Shown: positions 1-7,715 of the stretch, piece by piece | How the letters are laid out: each line of letters starts with the position of its first letter | How positions within the stretch are numbered: the first letter of the stretch is position 1 | IMG/VR virus record: IMGVR_UViG_3300020454_001183 | Location: 1-64,000 of that record | From: a virus | DNA length: 64,000 nucleotides | Strand: one strand, 5' to 3' | The notes under the pieces: model-generated | Databases searched by the model: none | What the model was told of the DNA's origin: nothing | The model's input: only the letters and a program-made list of their open reading frames with translations | Position numbers and translations under genes: made by a program

Positions 1-855
1 ATTTAATAAAGTATCTAAGTTATATTTTTCTCTATGTTCTTTTTGTACAACATAAACATAATTTGCTTTGATGTTTAAATTTTCAACTACCAACTGAATC
101 ATAGGTTTTCCTTTTACATCTATTAGTGGTTTTGGAAATGTATATCCAGCTTGTTGGAATCTACTTCCTGCTCCAGCCATTGGAATTAAAACTGTTAGAT
201 TTTCATCTCTCCATGCAGGTGTTGATTGTATCTCTCCCATATTGATTTGATTTAATTTATTTTTAATATTTTGTAATGTTGTTTCTTTTGTATTTTTAAC
301 TCTTAGTATATGTGATTTAGAACGAGATGCTGCAAGTAATCCATATGGTGAATCCTCAATGATTAAAGTTTCTTCAGGTAAACAACTCATCATTGATATT
401 GCTTTCCAATACATCTCTGGATGTGGTTTGGAATTCTTTACATCCTCATTAGATATTACCAAATCCATAAACTCCATAATACCTAACTTAGATAAAACTG
501 TCAAACAAGTTTTTCTAATTGAATTTGAACAAACTGCTATTTTATATCCACAGTCTACCAAATCACTCATTAGTTCTATTAAAACATTATTCTCTTCTAA
601 AGTTTTTAGTTTTTCTAAAGTTAGTTTTTGTTTAGTTTCCCAAATTTCAGAATGATATTCTGTTGGTAACTCTTTCTTTTCAGATAACATTTCTAATTTT
701 TGAACTGTTTTTAATCCATCATAAGTCGATAAATGTTCATTCCAACTGATAGCATATCTATCACCTAATGCTTCATTAAGTGCTTCATAGTGTATGTTCT
801 TAGCTTCAACTAATACACCATCTAAATCGAATATAACTAACTTTATTTTACTCAT
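1..855 (-). CDS. HAD phosphatase-sugar nucleotidyltransferase fusion (3' end beyond window)
   Basis: The frame is open for 285 codons from ATG at 855 to the window edge, so the C-terminus is missing. Residues 1-205 read as a HAD hydrolase of the beta-phosphoglucomutase type: DLDG at 10-13 (catalytic Asp pair), CSNS near 109, KPHP near 143 and IIEDSPYG near 165. From about residue 220 a second domain begins with the sugar-nucleotide transferase signature GAGSRF (228-233) and PKPLI (241-245). A likely role is making an activated sugar for the neighbouring glycosyltransferases, with the HAD part acting on a sugar phosphate. This is inference from the domains and from the five glycosyltransferases upstream. 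The start overlaps the GroES stop codon (TAATG), indicating co-translation. Confidence 0.85.
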   Translation of the reverse strand, partial: MSKIKLVIFDLDGVLVEAKNIHYEALNEALGDRYAISWNEHLSTYDGLKTVQKLEMLSEKKELPTEYHSEIWETKQKLTLEKLKTLEENNVLIELMSDLVDCGYKIAVCSNSIRKTCLTVLSKLGIMEFMDLVISNEDVKNSKPHPEMYWKAISMMSCLPEETLIIEDSPYGLLAASRSKSHILRVKNTKETTLQNIKNKLNQINMGEIQSTPAWRDENLTVLIPMAGAGSRFQQAGYTFPKPLIDVKGKPMIQLVVENLNIKANYVYVVQKEHREKYNLDTLLN

Positions 856-1157
856 TAATTTAAAATACCAAGCAATTGATGTTCATTAAATAGCCAATAT
901 TTATCATCACCCATCGTAATTTCATCTCCACCCATATCTTTAGTGTACATAACTTTATCACCAATCTTTACAGTCATTGGTATTCGTTCTCCGTTTTGCG
1001 AAAATATACCCGTTCCAACGGATACTACTTCACCATAAACTTTCTGTCCTCTTTGTGCACTATCTGCTATGATAATACCACCTTTTGTTTTCATTTCGGA
1101 TGATTCATTTGGTTTTACCAACACTCTATCACCCAATGGTCTAAATTTACCTTCCAT
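855..1157 (-). CDS. groES: GroES-like co-chaperonin (T4 gp31 counterpart)
   Basis: The 100-residue protein matches Cpn10/GroES along its length: RPLGDRVLVKP near the N-terminus, the mobile-loop region with TKGGIIIADSAQ, GEVVSVGTG, the VKIGDKVMY strand and the C-terminal LLGIL. GroES caps host GroEL. In T4 the unrelated-looking gp31 replaces it to fold the major capsid protein. Here the phage protein looks like ordinary bacterial GroES, suggesting capture from a host. No GroEL gene is in the window, so it presumably works with host GroEL. It overlaps the glycosyltransferase upstream by 11 bases and the HAD fusion downstream by one base. Confidence 0.93.
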   Translation of the reverse strand: MEGKFRPLGDRVLVKPNESSEMKTKGGIIIADSAQRGQKVYGEVVSVGTGIFSQNGERIPMTVKIGDKVMYTKDMGGDEITMGDDKYWLFNEHQLLGILN

Positions 1158-1887
1158 GTTTTTGTTCGTCTATATGACAAAATAGCCCTTCGCCGTGAGC
1201 TACTTTGTATGTTTGTTGTGCCCACCACTTTGAGATGTTACCCTCTAAAGCGATGCCTTCACCGGCGAATTGTTTTACTATTTCTAAATAAAAATCTTTT
1301 TTGTAGAGACAAGGATTATTAGTCCAATTAGCATAACGAGATGTTGTAATAAAATACTCTCCATCTCTTTTAATATGTTGTGGAAACTTATCAGCTGGAT
1401 TACACCAATGAACTGAATCTAAAAGATGTGGTGAAGTTACCTCAATCTCCTTATCATAATAATCTAATTCTCTACCTTGATATTGAAATGAAAAATGAGG
1501 AAAGCCAGGATTTGCTCTATGCCTGTATCTTACAACACTAAAATCATTTTCTAATAATTTTACACCACTCAATAATCTAGTCCTTAAAAGTTCTTTATCT
1601 TCAATTAATTTCCAATCATGCTCCAATATAAGAACATTATCTGTTTTAGCTTGTTCTGTTAACTCTATGAATGCCTGTCCAATACCTATATTAGAATCTT
1701 TTGCGATATATGGGATACCAAAATGTTCAGCTATTTTTTTATCTTCCTCAGAAAACTCTTGAAATAAAATACAAACATCATTTACTTGATGTAAAAATTC
1801 TCTTTCAAAATATGTTTGTAAAGTATTAACTAATACTTGCCCACTTTTCCAAGCTAATATTCCTATACTTACTGGGAGCTTTTCCAT
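1147..1887 (-). CDS. GT-A type glycosyltransferase
   Basis: This 246-residue protein opens with a beta-strand typical of family 2 nucleotide-sugar transferases (PVSIGILAWKSG). It has a central acidic motif EHDW near residue 109 after a hydrophobic strand (NVLILEHDW), the place where GT-A enzymes carry their metal-binding DxD-like motif. Aromatic-rich segments follow (HWCNPADKFP, WTNNPCLYKKDF) that could hold the acceptor. The sugar donor and acceptor cannot be read from sequence. It overlaps both neighbours by a few bases and is translated in the same run as three other glycosyltransferases and the HAD-nucleotidyltransferase. The family assignment is fairly safe; the role is unknown. Confidence 0.7.
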   Translation of the reverse strand: MEKLPVSIGILAWKSGQVLVNTLQTYFEREFLHQVNDVCILFQEFSEEDKKIAEHFGIPYIAKDSNIGIGQAFIELTEQAKTDNVLILEHDWKLIEDKELLRTRLLSGVKLLENDFSVVRYRHRANPGFPHFSFQYQGRELDYYDKEIEVTSPHLLDSVHWCNPADKFPQHIKRDGEYFITTSRYANWTNNPCLYKKDFYLEIVKQFAGEGIALEGNISKWWAQQTYKVAHGEGLFCHIDEQKHGR

Positions 1888-2771
1888 TCTTCAAATTTTT
1901 CAATAATAAAATCTACTCTCTGTATTTGGGTGTGATTATCCAAAACCTTTTCTAATCCATTTTCTGCTATTCTGTTTCTTTCTGTCTCATCAGCTGAGTA
2001 TTCATTCATTTTATTTATACAATCTACCATACCATCATAGTAAACTATATCTTCACCATCTGTAAATAACTCCTCTAATTTTTTTGATTTATCTAATCTA
2101 TCACATAAAACCATTTTACCACAAGCCATACCCTCAAAGATTCTACGAGTCACTTCACCCCATCGTGAATTTTGTATTACCATTTGGCCCGAATTTAAAA
2201 AGGCAGTATGTTCTTCAGGTCCCATTCCATTTTTATTACCCACTGCTCCATCAGCATGTTCTGTAAGTGTATCTAAAAATTGTGAACCACCTGGTCCTCT
2301 ACTGGTAACAGCTACATACGATGGGTCTAAGTCATCAATTGGATACTGAACTTTAGTATCAGCAAAGTGTGTCCACCAATATGCATTTATTCCCTTCTTC
2401 TGATATTCTTCTACAGAATCTGCATCAGGCGAAAGTGTCATATTAAATCTTACTGCTTTTGGAAAATTTCTATCAAAGTTTTGTGGGTCATCACCACTCT
2501 CCTGTATCCAAAATGCGGATGGTAGTTTTTCTTTATCTAAAAAGGGTGAATCAAATCTACCCCAATCCATAAATAAAACTATATCAGAGTCATCTTTTTC
2601 AAGTAACCATTTTTGAATATCATCATCATAGTATTCTTGGTTTCTATTTGAACCAATAGAAACTATACCAACATCCCAACCTCTTGCATCAAACTCTTCA
2701 GCTAATGCCAATGGTGTTGACCACTCTTCGTTTTCATATGCGTAAATAAAAGTAATCTTAGATTGTTTCAT
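1869..2771 (-). CDS. GT-B glycosyltransferase, CgeB-like
   Basis: I place the start at ATG 2771 (protein beginning MKQSKITFIYAY). The open frame continues upstream to 2861, but that part overlaps the previous gene and is not family-like. The 300-residue product has a C-terminal half typical of CgeB-like/Glyco_trans_1_2 enzymes: a segment with SRWGEVTRRIFEGMACGKMVLCD, where Glu and Gly of the donor-binding region lie, followed by a helix with HTQIQRVDFIIEKF. The first half includes VAVTSRGPGGS. It overlaps the upstream gene by 14 bases and the downstream one by 19. Donor and acceptor are unknown. Confidence 0.75.
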   Translation of the reverse strand: MKQSKITFIYAYENEEWSTPLALAEEFDARGWDVGIVSIGSNRNQEYYDDDIQKWLLEKDDSDIVLFMDWGRFDSPFLDKEKLPSAFWIQESGDDPQNFDRNFPKAVRFNMTLSPDADSVEEYQKKGINAYWWTHFADTKVQYPIDDLDPSYVAVTSRGPGGSQFLDTLTEHADGAVGNKNGMGPEEHTAFLNSGQMVIQNSRWGEVTRRIFEGMACGKMVLCDRLDKSKKLEELFTDGEDIVYYDGMVDCINKMNEYSADETERNRIAENGLEKVLDNHTQIQRVDFIIEKFEEWKSSQ

Positions 2772-3387
2772 AAAATTCGTTTTGTTTTTCTTGTCTATCA
2801 ATTTGTTTTGGATGATATAAACAATATTCTTCCATAGCTGGAAAGTTAGATACCGAATCATATCCAGTAATTCTTTCGTGAACTTTGTTCATCCACATAA
2901 TATCGTTTGTGTTTTTATAGATACGAGTTTGGTAATCAGGAAAATTAACCCAACCCTTATCATTTACTTGCCATCCCCATTTTTTTATATGAGAATCTGT
3001 CAAACCTTCTACAGTATTTACTCTTGGAATAAAGATTACATCAACATTATTACTACTTAAAATCTCATGTAAATTATCTAATAGATATTCATTTGGTACT
3101 TCGTCCGCATCAATCTGAAATATATAATCTCCATTACAATGTGATTTAAGATTATTTTTATATGTTGAAAAATCTTTATTGAGGGGAAATCCAATAACTT
3201 TTATGAAATCTTTGTGCATATTTTTCATTATGTTAAGATATTCCATAACAACATCCGTTACAGAATCCTCATCATATTGAATTACTATCTCATCACCTTC
3301 TCTTAACTTTTCTTTAAGAGTATCTACCAAGACTGCTATCTCAGTAATCTCATTACAAACTGTTATTGCGTAACTAATCGTTTTCAC
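2758..3387 (-). CDS. family 2 glycosyltransferase
   Basis: The 209-residue protein shows the canonical GT2 layout: N-terminal strand ISYAITVCNE, an acidic patch EIVIQYDEDS, then the DxD-like metal site in IFQIDADEVP near residue 95. The second half includes RIYKNTNDIMWMNKVHERI, resembling the acceptor-side region of GT2 enzymes from capsule and lipopolysaccharide loci. It ends with HPKQIDRQEKQNEFYE, a motif common in short bacterial GT2 proteins. It starts 14 bases inside the preceding unknown gene and runs 14 bases past the start of the next glycosyltransferase, so it belongs to the compact glycosyltransferase operon. Confidence 0.82.
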   Translation of the reverse strand: MKTISYAITVCNEITEIAVLVDTLKEKLREGDEIVIQYDEDSVTDVVMEYLNIMKNMHKDFIKVIGFPLNKDFSTYKNNLKSHCNGDYIFQIDADEVPNEYLLDNLHEILSSNNVDVIFIPRVNTVEGLTDSHIKKWGWQVNDKGWVNFPDYQTRIYKNTNDIMWMNKVHERITGYDSVSNFPAMEEYCLYHPKQIDRQEKQNEFYETI

Positions 3388-3889
3388 TTCTATCTTCTTT
3401 TATAACTTTTTGTGCACTTTCATTGAAATCTATATTTAACAACTTCCCTATCTCTTCGGTTTCTAATACAACCTCACTTACATATTGTAGTTTTTCTAAA
3501 AAATAAGTTCTATAATTACCTAATTTATAAGAGTAAACTGCTCTATTATTTTTAATAAATCCCTCAAATAATCTTTTACCTTCTTTATCAAATGATTTGA
3601 GTAATGATGCTAAATCAGTATAGTCTTTTATTTTTTTTGATGTATCTCTAAGTTCCCTTAGTAAATTTATTAGAGCTGGGGGTCTTACTTCGTTAATTTT
3701 AATACAATGTATTTTAATTTGTCCTTTATCAACTACCCTTCCTATTACAAATACATATCTTGCATTTATACCTCTTGTAGTATCACCACCATATCTAACA
3801 ATTCTGTAGATATTTCCCTGCTTCATTTGAGCTTTTGGAACTCTCTTTTCAGGTTTTAAAAATTGTAAATATTGACCAATAAAACTCAT
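3374..3889 (-). CDS. unknown protein in glycosyltransferase operon
   Basis: I do not recognise this 171-residue protein. It opens MSFIGQYLQFLKPEKR and has a beta-rich N-terminal half (GNIYRIVRYGGDTTRG, YVFVIGRVVDKGQIKIHCIKI), followed by a charged, helical C-terminal half rich in Lys and Glu. No catalytic motif, signal peptide or membrane segment is evident. The N-terminal part looks like a small beta-barrel, but that is only an impression. It shares one base with the stop of the upstream glycosyltransferase (TAATG) and overlaps the GT2 gene downstream, so it is embedded in the operon and is likely expressed with it. Confidence 0.7.
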   Translation of the reverse strand: MSFIGQYLQFLKPEKRVPKAQMKQGNIYRIVRYGGDTTRGINARYVFVIGRVVDKGQIKIHCIKINEVRPPALINLLRELRDTSKKIKDYTDLASLLKSFDKEGKRLFEGFIKNNRAVYSYKLGNYRTYFLEKLQYVSEVVLETEEIGKLLNIDFNESAQKVIKEDRSEND

Positions 3890-5151
3890 TATAACTTTTT
3901 AATTTCAGGTAATTTTAAACTTACAAATTCAGGTAATTTAACATACTCATCCATAATAACTTTAAACTTATCATGCATAGCTTTTAAAGAAAAGTTCTTT
4001 TTAGTATTTGCTATGAATCCTTTTGATTTAGATAAGTGTGTTGTGTATTTATTAAATACTTTATCTAATATACCAGCTGCATGTGAGTAATTCACTTGAA
4101 ACCACTTTGCTTCTTTTAATAAAAATTGGTCAGCTACACTTTGGTGGATTTCTTCTAATGCACCTTCTAAGAATTCAGTATTATTTTCAGGTAGAAAATC
4201 TACATGTCCACTCCACTTAGATACTAATATGGGTTTTCCTGTAAGTGTGAACTCACATAATGGTCTCCCATATCCCTCACCTTTTGTAAATGATATCATT
4301 GCTTTTACTTTTGGATGATGGTATAGTGATGCCATTTCATCATCACTTAAATCACCAAACAAAAGATAAATAGGTGGACAGTTTTTACCAAATTCATGTG
4401 TAATACCTTTTATTTTCTGAGATATATCTTCCCTATCCATTACAGAAAATCCTGCTGATGATGTTTTAAGAATTAAACCTGGTTGTTTTTTCTTTGGTGT
4501 ATTTTTAAATACAGTACAAAATGTTTTAATCATCATACCAACATCTTTTCTATCTTTACCTAAATCACCTTTTAACCAGTGACCTGTAAAAAGATAGTTC
4601 CAGTCGGTTTGTACACCATCTAAAACATCTACTTTAGTTTTTGGTTTAAGATATGTGGATAGTTCTACACCTTCATGTAATACTTCAATTGGTTTGGTAA
4701 TTTTATGTTGCTTAATTAATTGATTTGTTCTTTTATCCTTTTCATCATAAACAGTTTGTTCTAATACCTTTTTAGAGAATTCAGATGGAACTATAATTAA
4801 ATCCATTCTATTACATCCATCAATCCAATCTTTAGGTGCTAATGTAGATTCAATACCAGCCGTAATACCTATACTAAATTTCCCTTTCTTTTGGAATTCG
4901 TTTGGTACAGTCATCTGAATATGAACCTCTGCTTGTTTTGTAATCTGCTTACCAACAGTTGATAGTAATTGTTTTCCAAAATCAGTTGATGGATTAATTT
5001 GATTTTGTGGTGTATTACCCCAACGAGTTGGAATAGTAATCACATCAAATTTATCATATTCAAAAATAGATTTTAGAACATCTCTTGCATGGTCACCATA
5101 ACCACTTCTAGTTGCTACTGGCGCCTGATATATTAATAATGGTTTACTCAT
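3889..5151 (-). CDS. family 4-type glycosyltransferase (GT-B)
   Basis: The 420-residue protein begins with an N-terminal Rossmann strand (LLIYQAPVATRSGYGDHAR), where the glycine-rich turn is typical of GT4 acceptor domains. It carries the GT4 donor-site signature in FTKGEGYGRPLCEF, with Glu, Gly and the second Glu (E-G-Y-G-x7-type layout), followed by GKPILVSKWSGH. Between them is a linker with VLHEGVE, matching the conserved pre-donor-domain strand. The C-terminal 60 residues are basic. Acceptor and sugar are unknown. It joins the 5151-6533 glycosyltransferase by a one-base stop/start overlap, and the two are likely made in equal amounts. Confidence 0.82.
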   Translation of the reverse strand: MSKPLLIYQAPVATRSGYGDHARDVLKSIFEYDKFDVITIPTRWGNTPQNQINPSTDFGKQLLSTVGKQITKQAEVHIQMTVPNEFQKKGKFSIGITAGIESTLAPKDWIDGCNRMDLIIVPSEFSKKVLEQTVYDEKDKRTNQLIKQHKITKPIEVLHEGVELSTYLKPKTKVDVLDGVQTDWNYLFTGHWLKGDLGKDRKDVGMMIKTFCTVFKNTPKKKQPGLILKTSSAGFSVMDREDISQKIKGITHEFGKNCPPIYLLFGDLSDDEMASLYHHPKVKAMISFTKGEGYGRPLCEFTLTGKPILVSKWSGHVDFLPENNTEFLEGALEEIHQSVADQFLLKEAKWFQVNYSHAAGILDKVFNKYTTHLSKSKGFIANTKKNFSLKAMHDKFKVIMDEYVKLPEFVSLKLPEIKKL

Positions 5152-6533
5152 TATGCTATTTTATATAAGTTAAATCGTTTTTTAGGTTTAAAGTTTTTGA
5201 TTGCCTTTTCAATCCCATCTGCCATACATTTGTTTTGGTTATCAACACCTAAACCTATTTCATTTAAGAATGCGTTTCTACCAGCTTTACCTGCTTTATC
5301 CCTTCCCTTCTTACCTTTATCATACCAATATCTAATCGCTTCAGATGTTTCTGTTACATCTACTTTATCATCAATAATGTAAGGTGTTGGTACTGAGCCA
5401 GTCATTGTTTGAACTCTACTCCATACAGGTTTTACCCACTCACCATGTGTTACTTTATCTTCCCACTTTCTATAATCGTGAAGTGAACCGATTTCTTTGT
5501 AATCATCTGCGGTTAGATACTTACCATCTATTTTAAATCCACATTGGTCTTGTAACCCACCAGTAACATTTACGATGATTGGTGTTTCAGCCATTACTGA
5601 TTCAGCAGTTGTTAACCCAAATCCTTCATTACCTGCTATGTTAATTGTACAATCTGATAAGTTGTAAAGATAGTTTAGTTGTGTTGAATCTATTCTTGAT
5701 TGTGAAAATCTAACATCATAATCAGGACAAATAGCTTCCTTTACTTTAAATAAATCAGTACCATTTTGGTCAACCGCCGCAGTGTGCATTAGTAAACAAC
5801 AATCTTTTCTATCTTTTTCAGGTAATCCATCTACGAACTTTTTGTAAGCCCAAATAACATCTGATGGTTGTTTTCTTCTAATATTTCTATTCATCCAAAA
5901 CAGAACGAATTTGTAATCTTTATCACCCAAGGCTGCTTTTTTGAAATCAGCGGGTACTTCAGTTTTAAAACATTTTTTAGGATTGATACCATGTGGTACA
6001 TAATCTACCTGCCAATCTTCTAATGGTTTAATTGTTTCCGAATCTATATTACCAACTCTACTTACGATACCATAAGTTTGTCTTGATATACATCCCAACC
6101 AATCACAACTTTCATAGTAATTTCTATTATATTGTGGGTCAGGTAAATCATCCCAAATATGATAAAATAGAATTGGAATATTCTCTCTAATTTCTGCCTC
6201 TATTTCATATAACCATCTCCAATATCTTGGGTCTGTAAAGTGAAGTATCGCATCTGGTTGATGTCTCATTATAAGTTGTCTTAGTATATTAGCATCTCCA
6301 TATCCAGTCCAAGGAACTATCTTTAGTGAAGCATCTGCTATTCCGGTTTCCTTCCTAGCATCTTCACCTAAATCTATTTCTCTACCTTGGTCGGGATGTT
6401 TTACTGCTGCACCTAATTGAACCCAATGAAACTTATCCATAGTACCCATAACAAATTCTTTGGATACAGTTGCGATACCTGATGTCATCCTTAAGTCATC
6501 GGATAACAATAGAATCTTCTTTTTCTTTGCCAT
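5151..6533 (-). CDS. family 4-type glycosyltransferase (GT-B)
   Basis: The 460-residue protein starts with KKKKILLLSDDLRMTSGIATVSKEF, the Rossmann strand plus Gly-rich turn of GT4 enzymes. It contains the pre-donor motif VDYVPHGINPKKCF and the donor-site signature NIAGNEGFGLTTAESVMAETPIIV near residue 290, with both conserved glutamates. It is therefore likely to be catalytically complete. The C-terminus is helical and basic. It is the first of five glycosyltransferases in this run, lying 20 bases downstream of the small ribbon-helix-helix gene. Transcription probably starts at the AT-rich motif near 6775. Confidence 0.85.
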   Translation of the reverse strand: MAKKKKILLLSDDLRMTSGIATVSKEFVMGTMDKFHWVQLGAAVKHPDQGREIDLGEDARKETGIADASLKIVPWTGYGDANILRQLIMRHQPDAILHFTDPRYWRWLYEIEAEIRENIPILFYHIWDDLPDPQYNRNYYESCDWLGCISRQTYGIVSRVGNIDSETIKPLEDWQVDYVPHGINPKKCFKTEVPADFKKAALGDKDYKFVLFWMNRNIRRKQPSDVIWAYKKFVDGLPEKDRKDCCLLMHTAAVDQNGTDLFKVKEAICPDYDVRFSQSRIDSTQLNYLYNLSDCTINIAGNEGFGLTTAESVMAETPIIVNVTGGLQDQCGFKIDGKYLTADDYKEIGSLHDYRKWEDKVTHGEWVKPVWSRVQTMTGSVPTPYIIDDKVDVTETSEAIRYWYDKGKKGRDKAGKAGRNAFLNEIGLGVDNQNKCMADGIEKAIKNFKPKKRFNLYKIA

Positions 6534-6553
6534 TAATAGTTGTTTAAATTGTT

Positions 6554-6748
6554 CTAATATTGTGAACCACTTACTTCAAGAAGTGTGTACTCATTTATTT
6601 CTTTTCTAAAATCATCATCTTCAACATATTTATCAACTGCTCTGTTGACAAGTTTTTGAAGTGTTATGTCTGATTCAAATGATAATCTTTTAAACTTAGA
6701 ATAAACATTTTTGAGTATTTTTACTGTTGTTAATTTTGTTTCTACCAT
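6554..6748 (-). CDS. ribbon-helix-helix DNA-binding protein
   Basis: This 64-residue protein has the layout of a MetJ/Arc-type ribbon-helix-helix domain: a short N-terminal beta strand (TKLTTVKILKNVYSKFKRL), a first helix, then ITLQKLVNRAVDKYVED as the second helix. Such proteins dimerise and insert a beta ribbon into the DNA major groove; phage examples are usually transcriptional regulators. It heads the glycosyltransferase operon, so it may control it. Length and fold are typical, but no specific target is identifiable. The AT-rich motif at 6775-6784 lies 27 bases upstream. Confidence 0.72.
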   Translation of the reverse strand: MVETKLTTVKILKNVYSKFKRLSFESDITLQKLVNRAVDKYVEDDDFRKEINEYTLLEVSGSQY

Positions 6749-6774
6749 AATCTCTTTTATTGTATATAAGTATA

Positions 6775-6784
6775 TATAAATATA
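6775..6784 (-). promoter_or_regulatory. class B promoter-like motif TATATTTATA
   Basis: Read on the minus strand this is TATATTTATA, preceded by CCT and lying 27 bases before the ribbon-helix-helix start. The same ten-base element recurs before many structural genes of this phage. It resembles the Bacteroidota -7 box (TAnnTTTG) without a -33 TTGG at 19 bases. Promoter function is inferred from recurrence and position only. Confidence 0.45.
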
Positions 6785-6801
6785 AGGAAATTACAAAAAC
6801 A

Positions 6802-7662
6802 TCAATTCCAAGCAGAACAAAGTCCTCTTTGTTTAAATTCACACCAATCACATGGTTTACCTTTGTTAGTAAAGTAGTTACCATCTAATATATGTTTACC
6901 ATCTTCATCGAATACAGATTCAATGAAATTCATAAACCCATTCCATGCTTTATTGATGGAAGGTTTACCATTCGCTGGTACGAATGATGATATACGAGGA
7001 ATAGGAAATTCATAATCCTCATTTATTTTTCTTTTAAGTATTTGAAACTCTACTTTAATCTTATCCATAGGTACTCCATACTTATCTGAATATATCTTTT
7101 TATATAAAAGTATTTGAGATGTTTTTATCTTATCTGCTTTTTGATATTTATTCCAACCTCTAGTAGATGTTTTTAAATCAATAATAATAATAGAGTTATC
7201 ATATAGATTCCTAAGTACAATATCAACATATCCAATGAAATGTACATTAGGTTTTATCTCAGCGTTTAAAGGTAACTCTATAGCTTCTAATTTTTGATTC
7301 TTTTTAGAGTACCATTTAGCTAATTTAGATTTGAAGAACTTTAGAATCTGTCTACCATCACCAAAGAACTCTTCTAATTCTATTTGTGTAGTAGGTAATC
7401 TATCTCCTTGCTTTTTCTTTTCAGCATTAAATGCTTCTATGAGTTTATCTTTTAATAGTAAATCTAAATCAATTGACATAGCTTGTTTCTTTGTTACATT
7501 GTACATCACATCCAAAAAGTGTTGGATGGTTTCGTGCATTGCCGTACCAAAGATTGTGTGAATGTTACCTGAACTTTCACCTAACTTATCTATATAATTT
7601 AGTTTGTATTGTTGTGGACAAGAATTCCACATATTATATTGAGAAAAAGATACTCTACCCAT
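6802..7662 (-). CDS. Cas4/RecB-like PD-(D/E)XK nuclease with Fe-S cysteines
   Basis: The 286-residue protein has the ordered motifs of Cas4/AddB-type nucleases: SQYNMWNSCPQQYKL at the N-terminus with C15, GTAMHETIQ with the active-site His, GYVDIVLR with the metal Asp, IIIDLKTS with the D-x-K core, and QILLYKKIY as the Gln-motif helix. The C-terminal cysteines C271, C274 and C282 with C15 match the four-cysteine iron-sulfur cluster of that group. It probably cuts or resects DNA ends during recombination or host genome breakdown. It is preceded by a class A promoter and lies between the Mom genes and the regulator/glycosyltransferase run. Confidence 0.88.
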   Translation of the reverse strand: MGRVSFSQYNMWNSCPQQYKLNYIDKLGESSGNIHTIFGTAMHETIQHFLDVMYNVTKKQAMSIDLDLLLKDKLIEAFNAEKKKQGDRLPTTQIELEEFFGDGRQILKFFKSKLAKWYSKKNQKLEAIELPLNAEIKPNVHFIGYVDIVLRNLYDNSIIIIDLKTSTRGWNKYQKADKIKTSQILLYKKIYSDKYGVPMDKIKVEFQILKRKINEDYEFPIPRISSFVPANGKPSINKAWNGFMNFIESVFDEDGKHILDGNYFTNKGKPCDWCEFKQRGLCSAWN

Positions 7663-7679
7663 TTAATGATTTTACAGTA

Positions 7680-7710
7680 CTAATATACAAAAAATATTTT
7701 AATTATCCAA
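7680..7710 (-). promoter_or_regulatory. class A promoter, upstream of Cas4-like nuclease
   Basis: Minus strand: TTGG at 7710-7707, 19 bases, then TATATTAG at 7687-7680. This matches the Bacteroidota sigma factor form (-33 TTG, -7 TAnnTTTG). It is the only class A copy with TTTTTG instead of TTTTCG before the -7 box, apart from two other variants. The ATG lies 17 bases downstream of the box, giving a very short leader. Confidence 0.75.
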
Positions 7711-7715
7711 GGATT

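Noticed and set aside
359-655. Plus-strand 98-residue frame at 359-655
   Set aside because: It lies entirely opposite the HAD-nucleotidyltransferase gene, whose minus-strand motifs are clear.
6696-6884. 62-residue minus frame at 6696-6884
   Set aside because: It overlaps the end of the Cas4-like gene and the start of the ribbon-helix-helix gene and spans a promoter motif.
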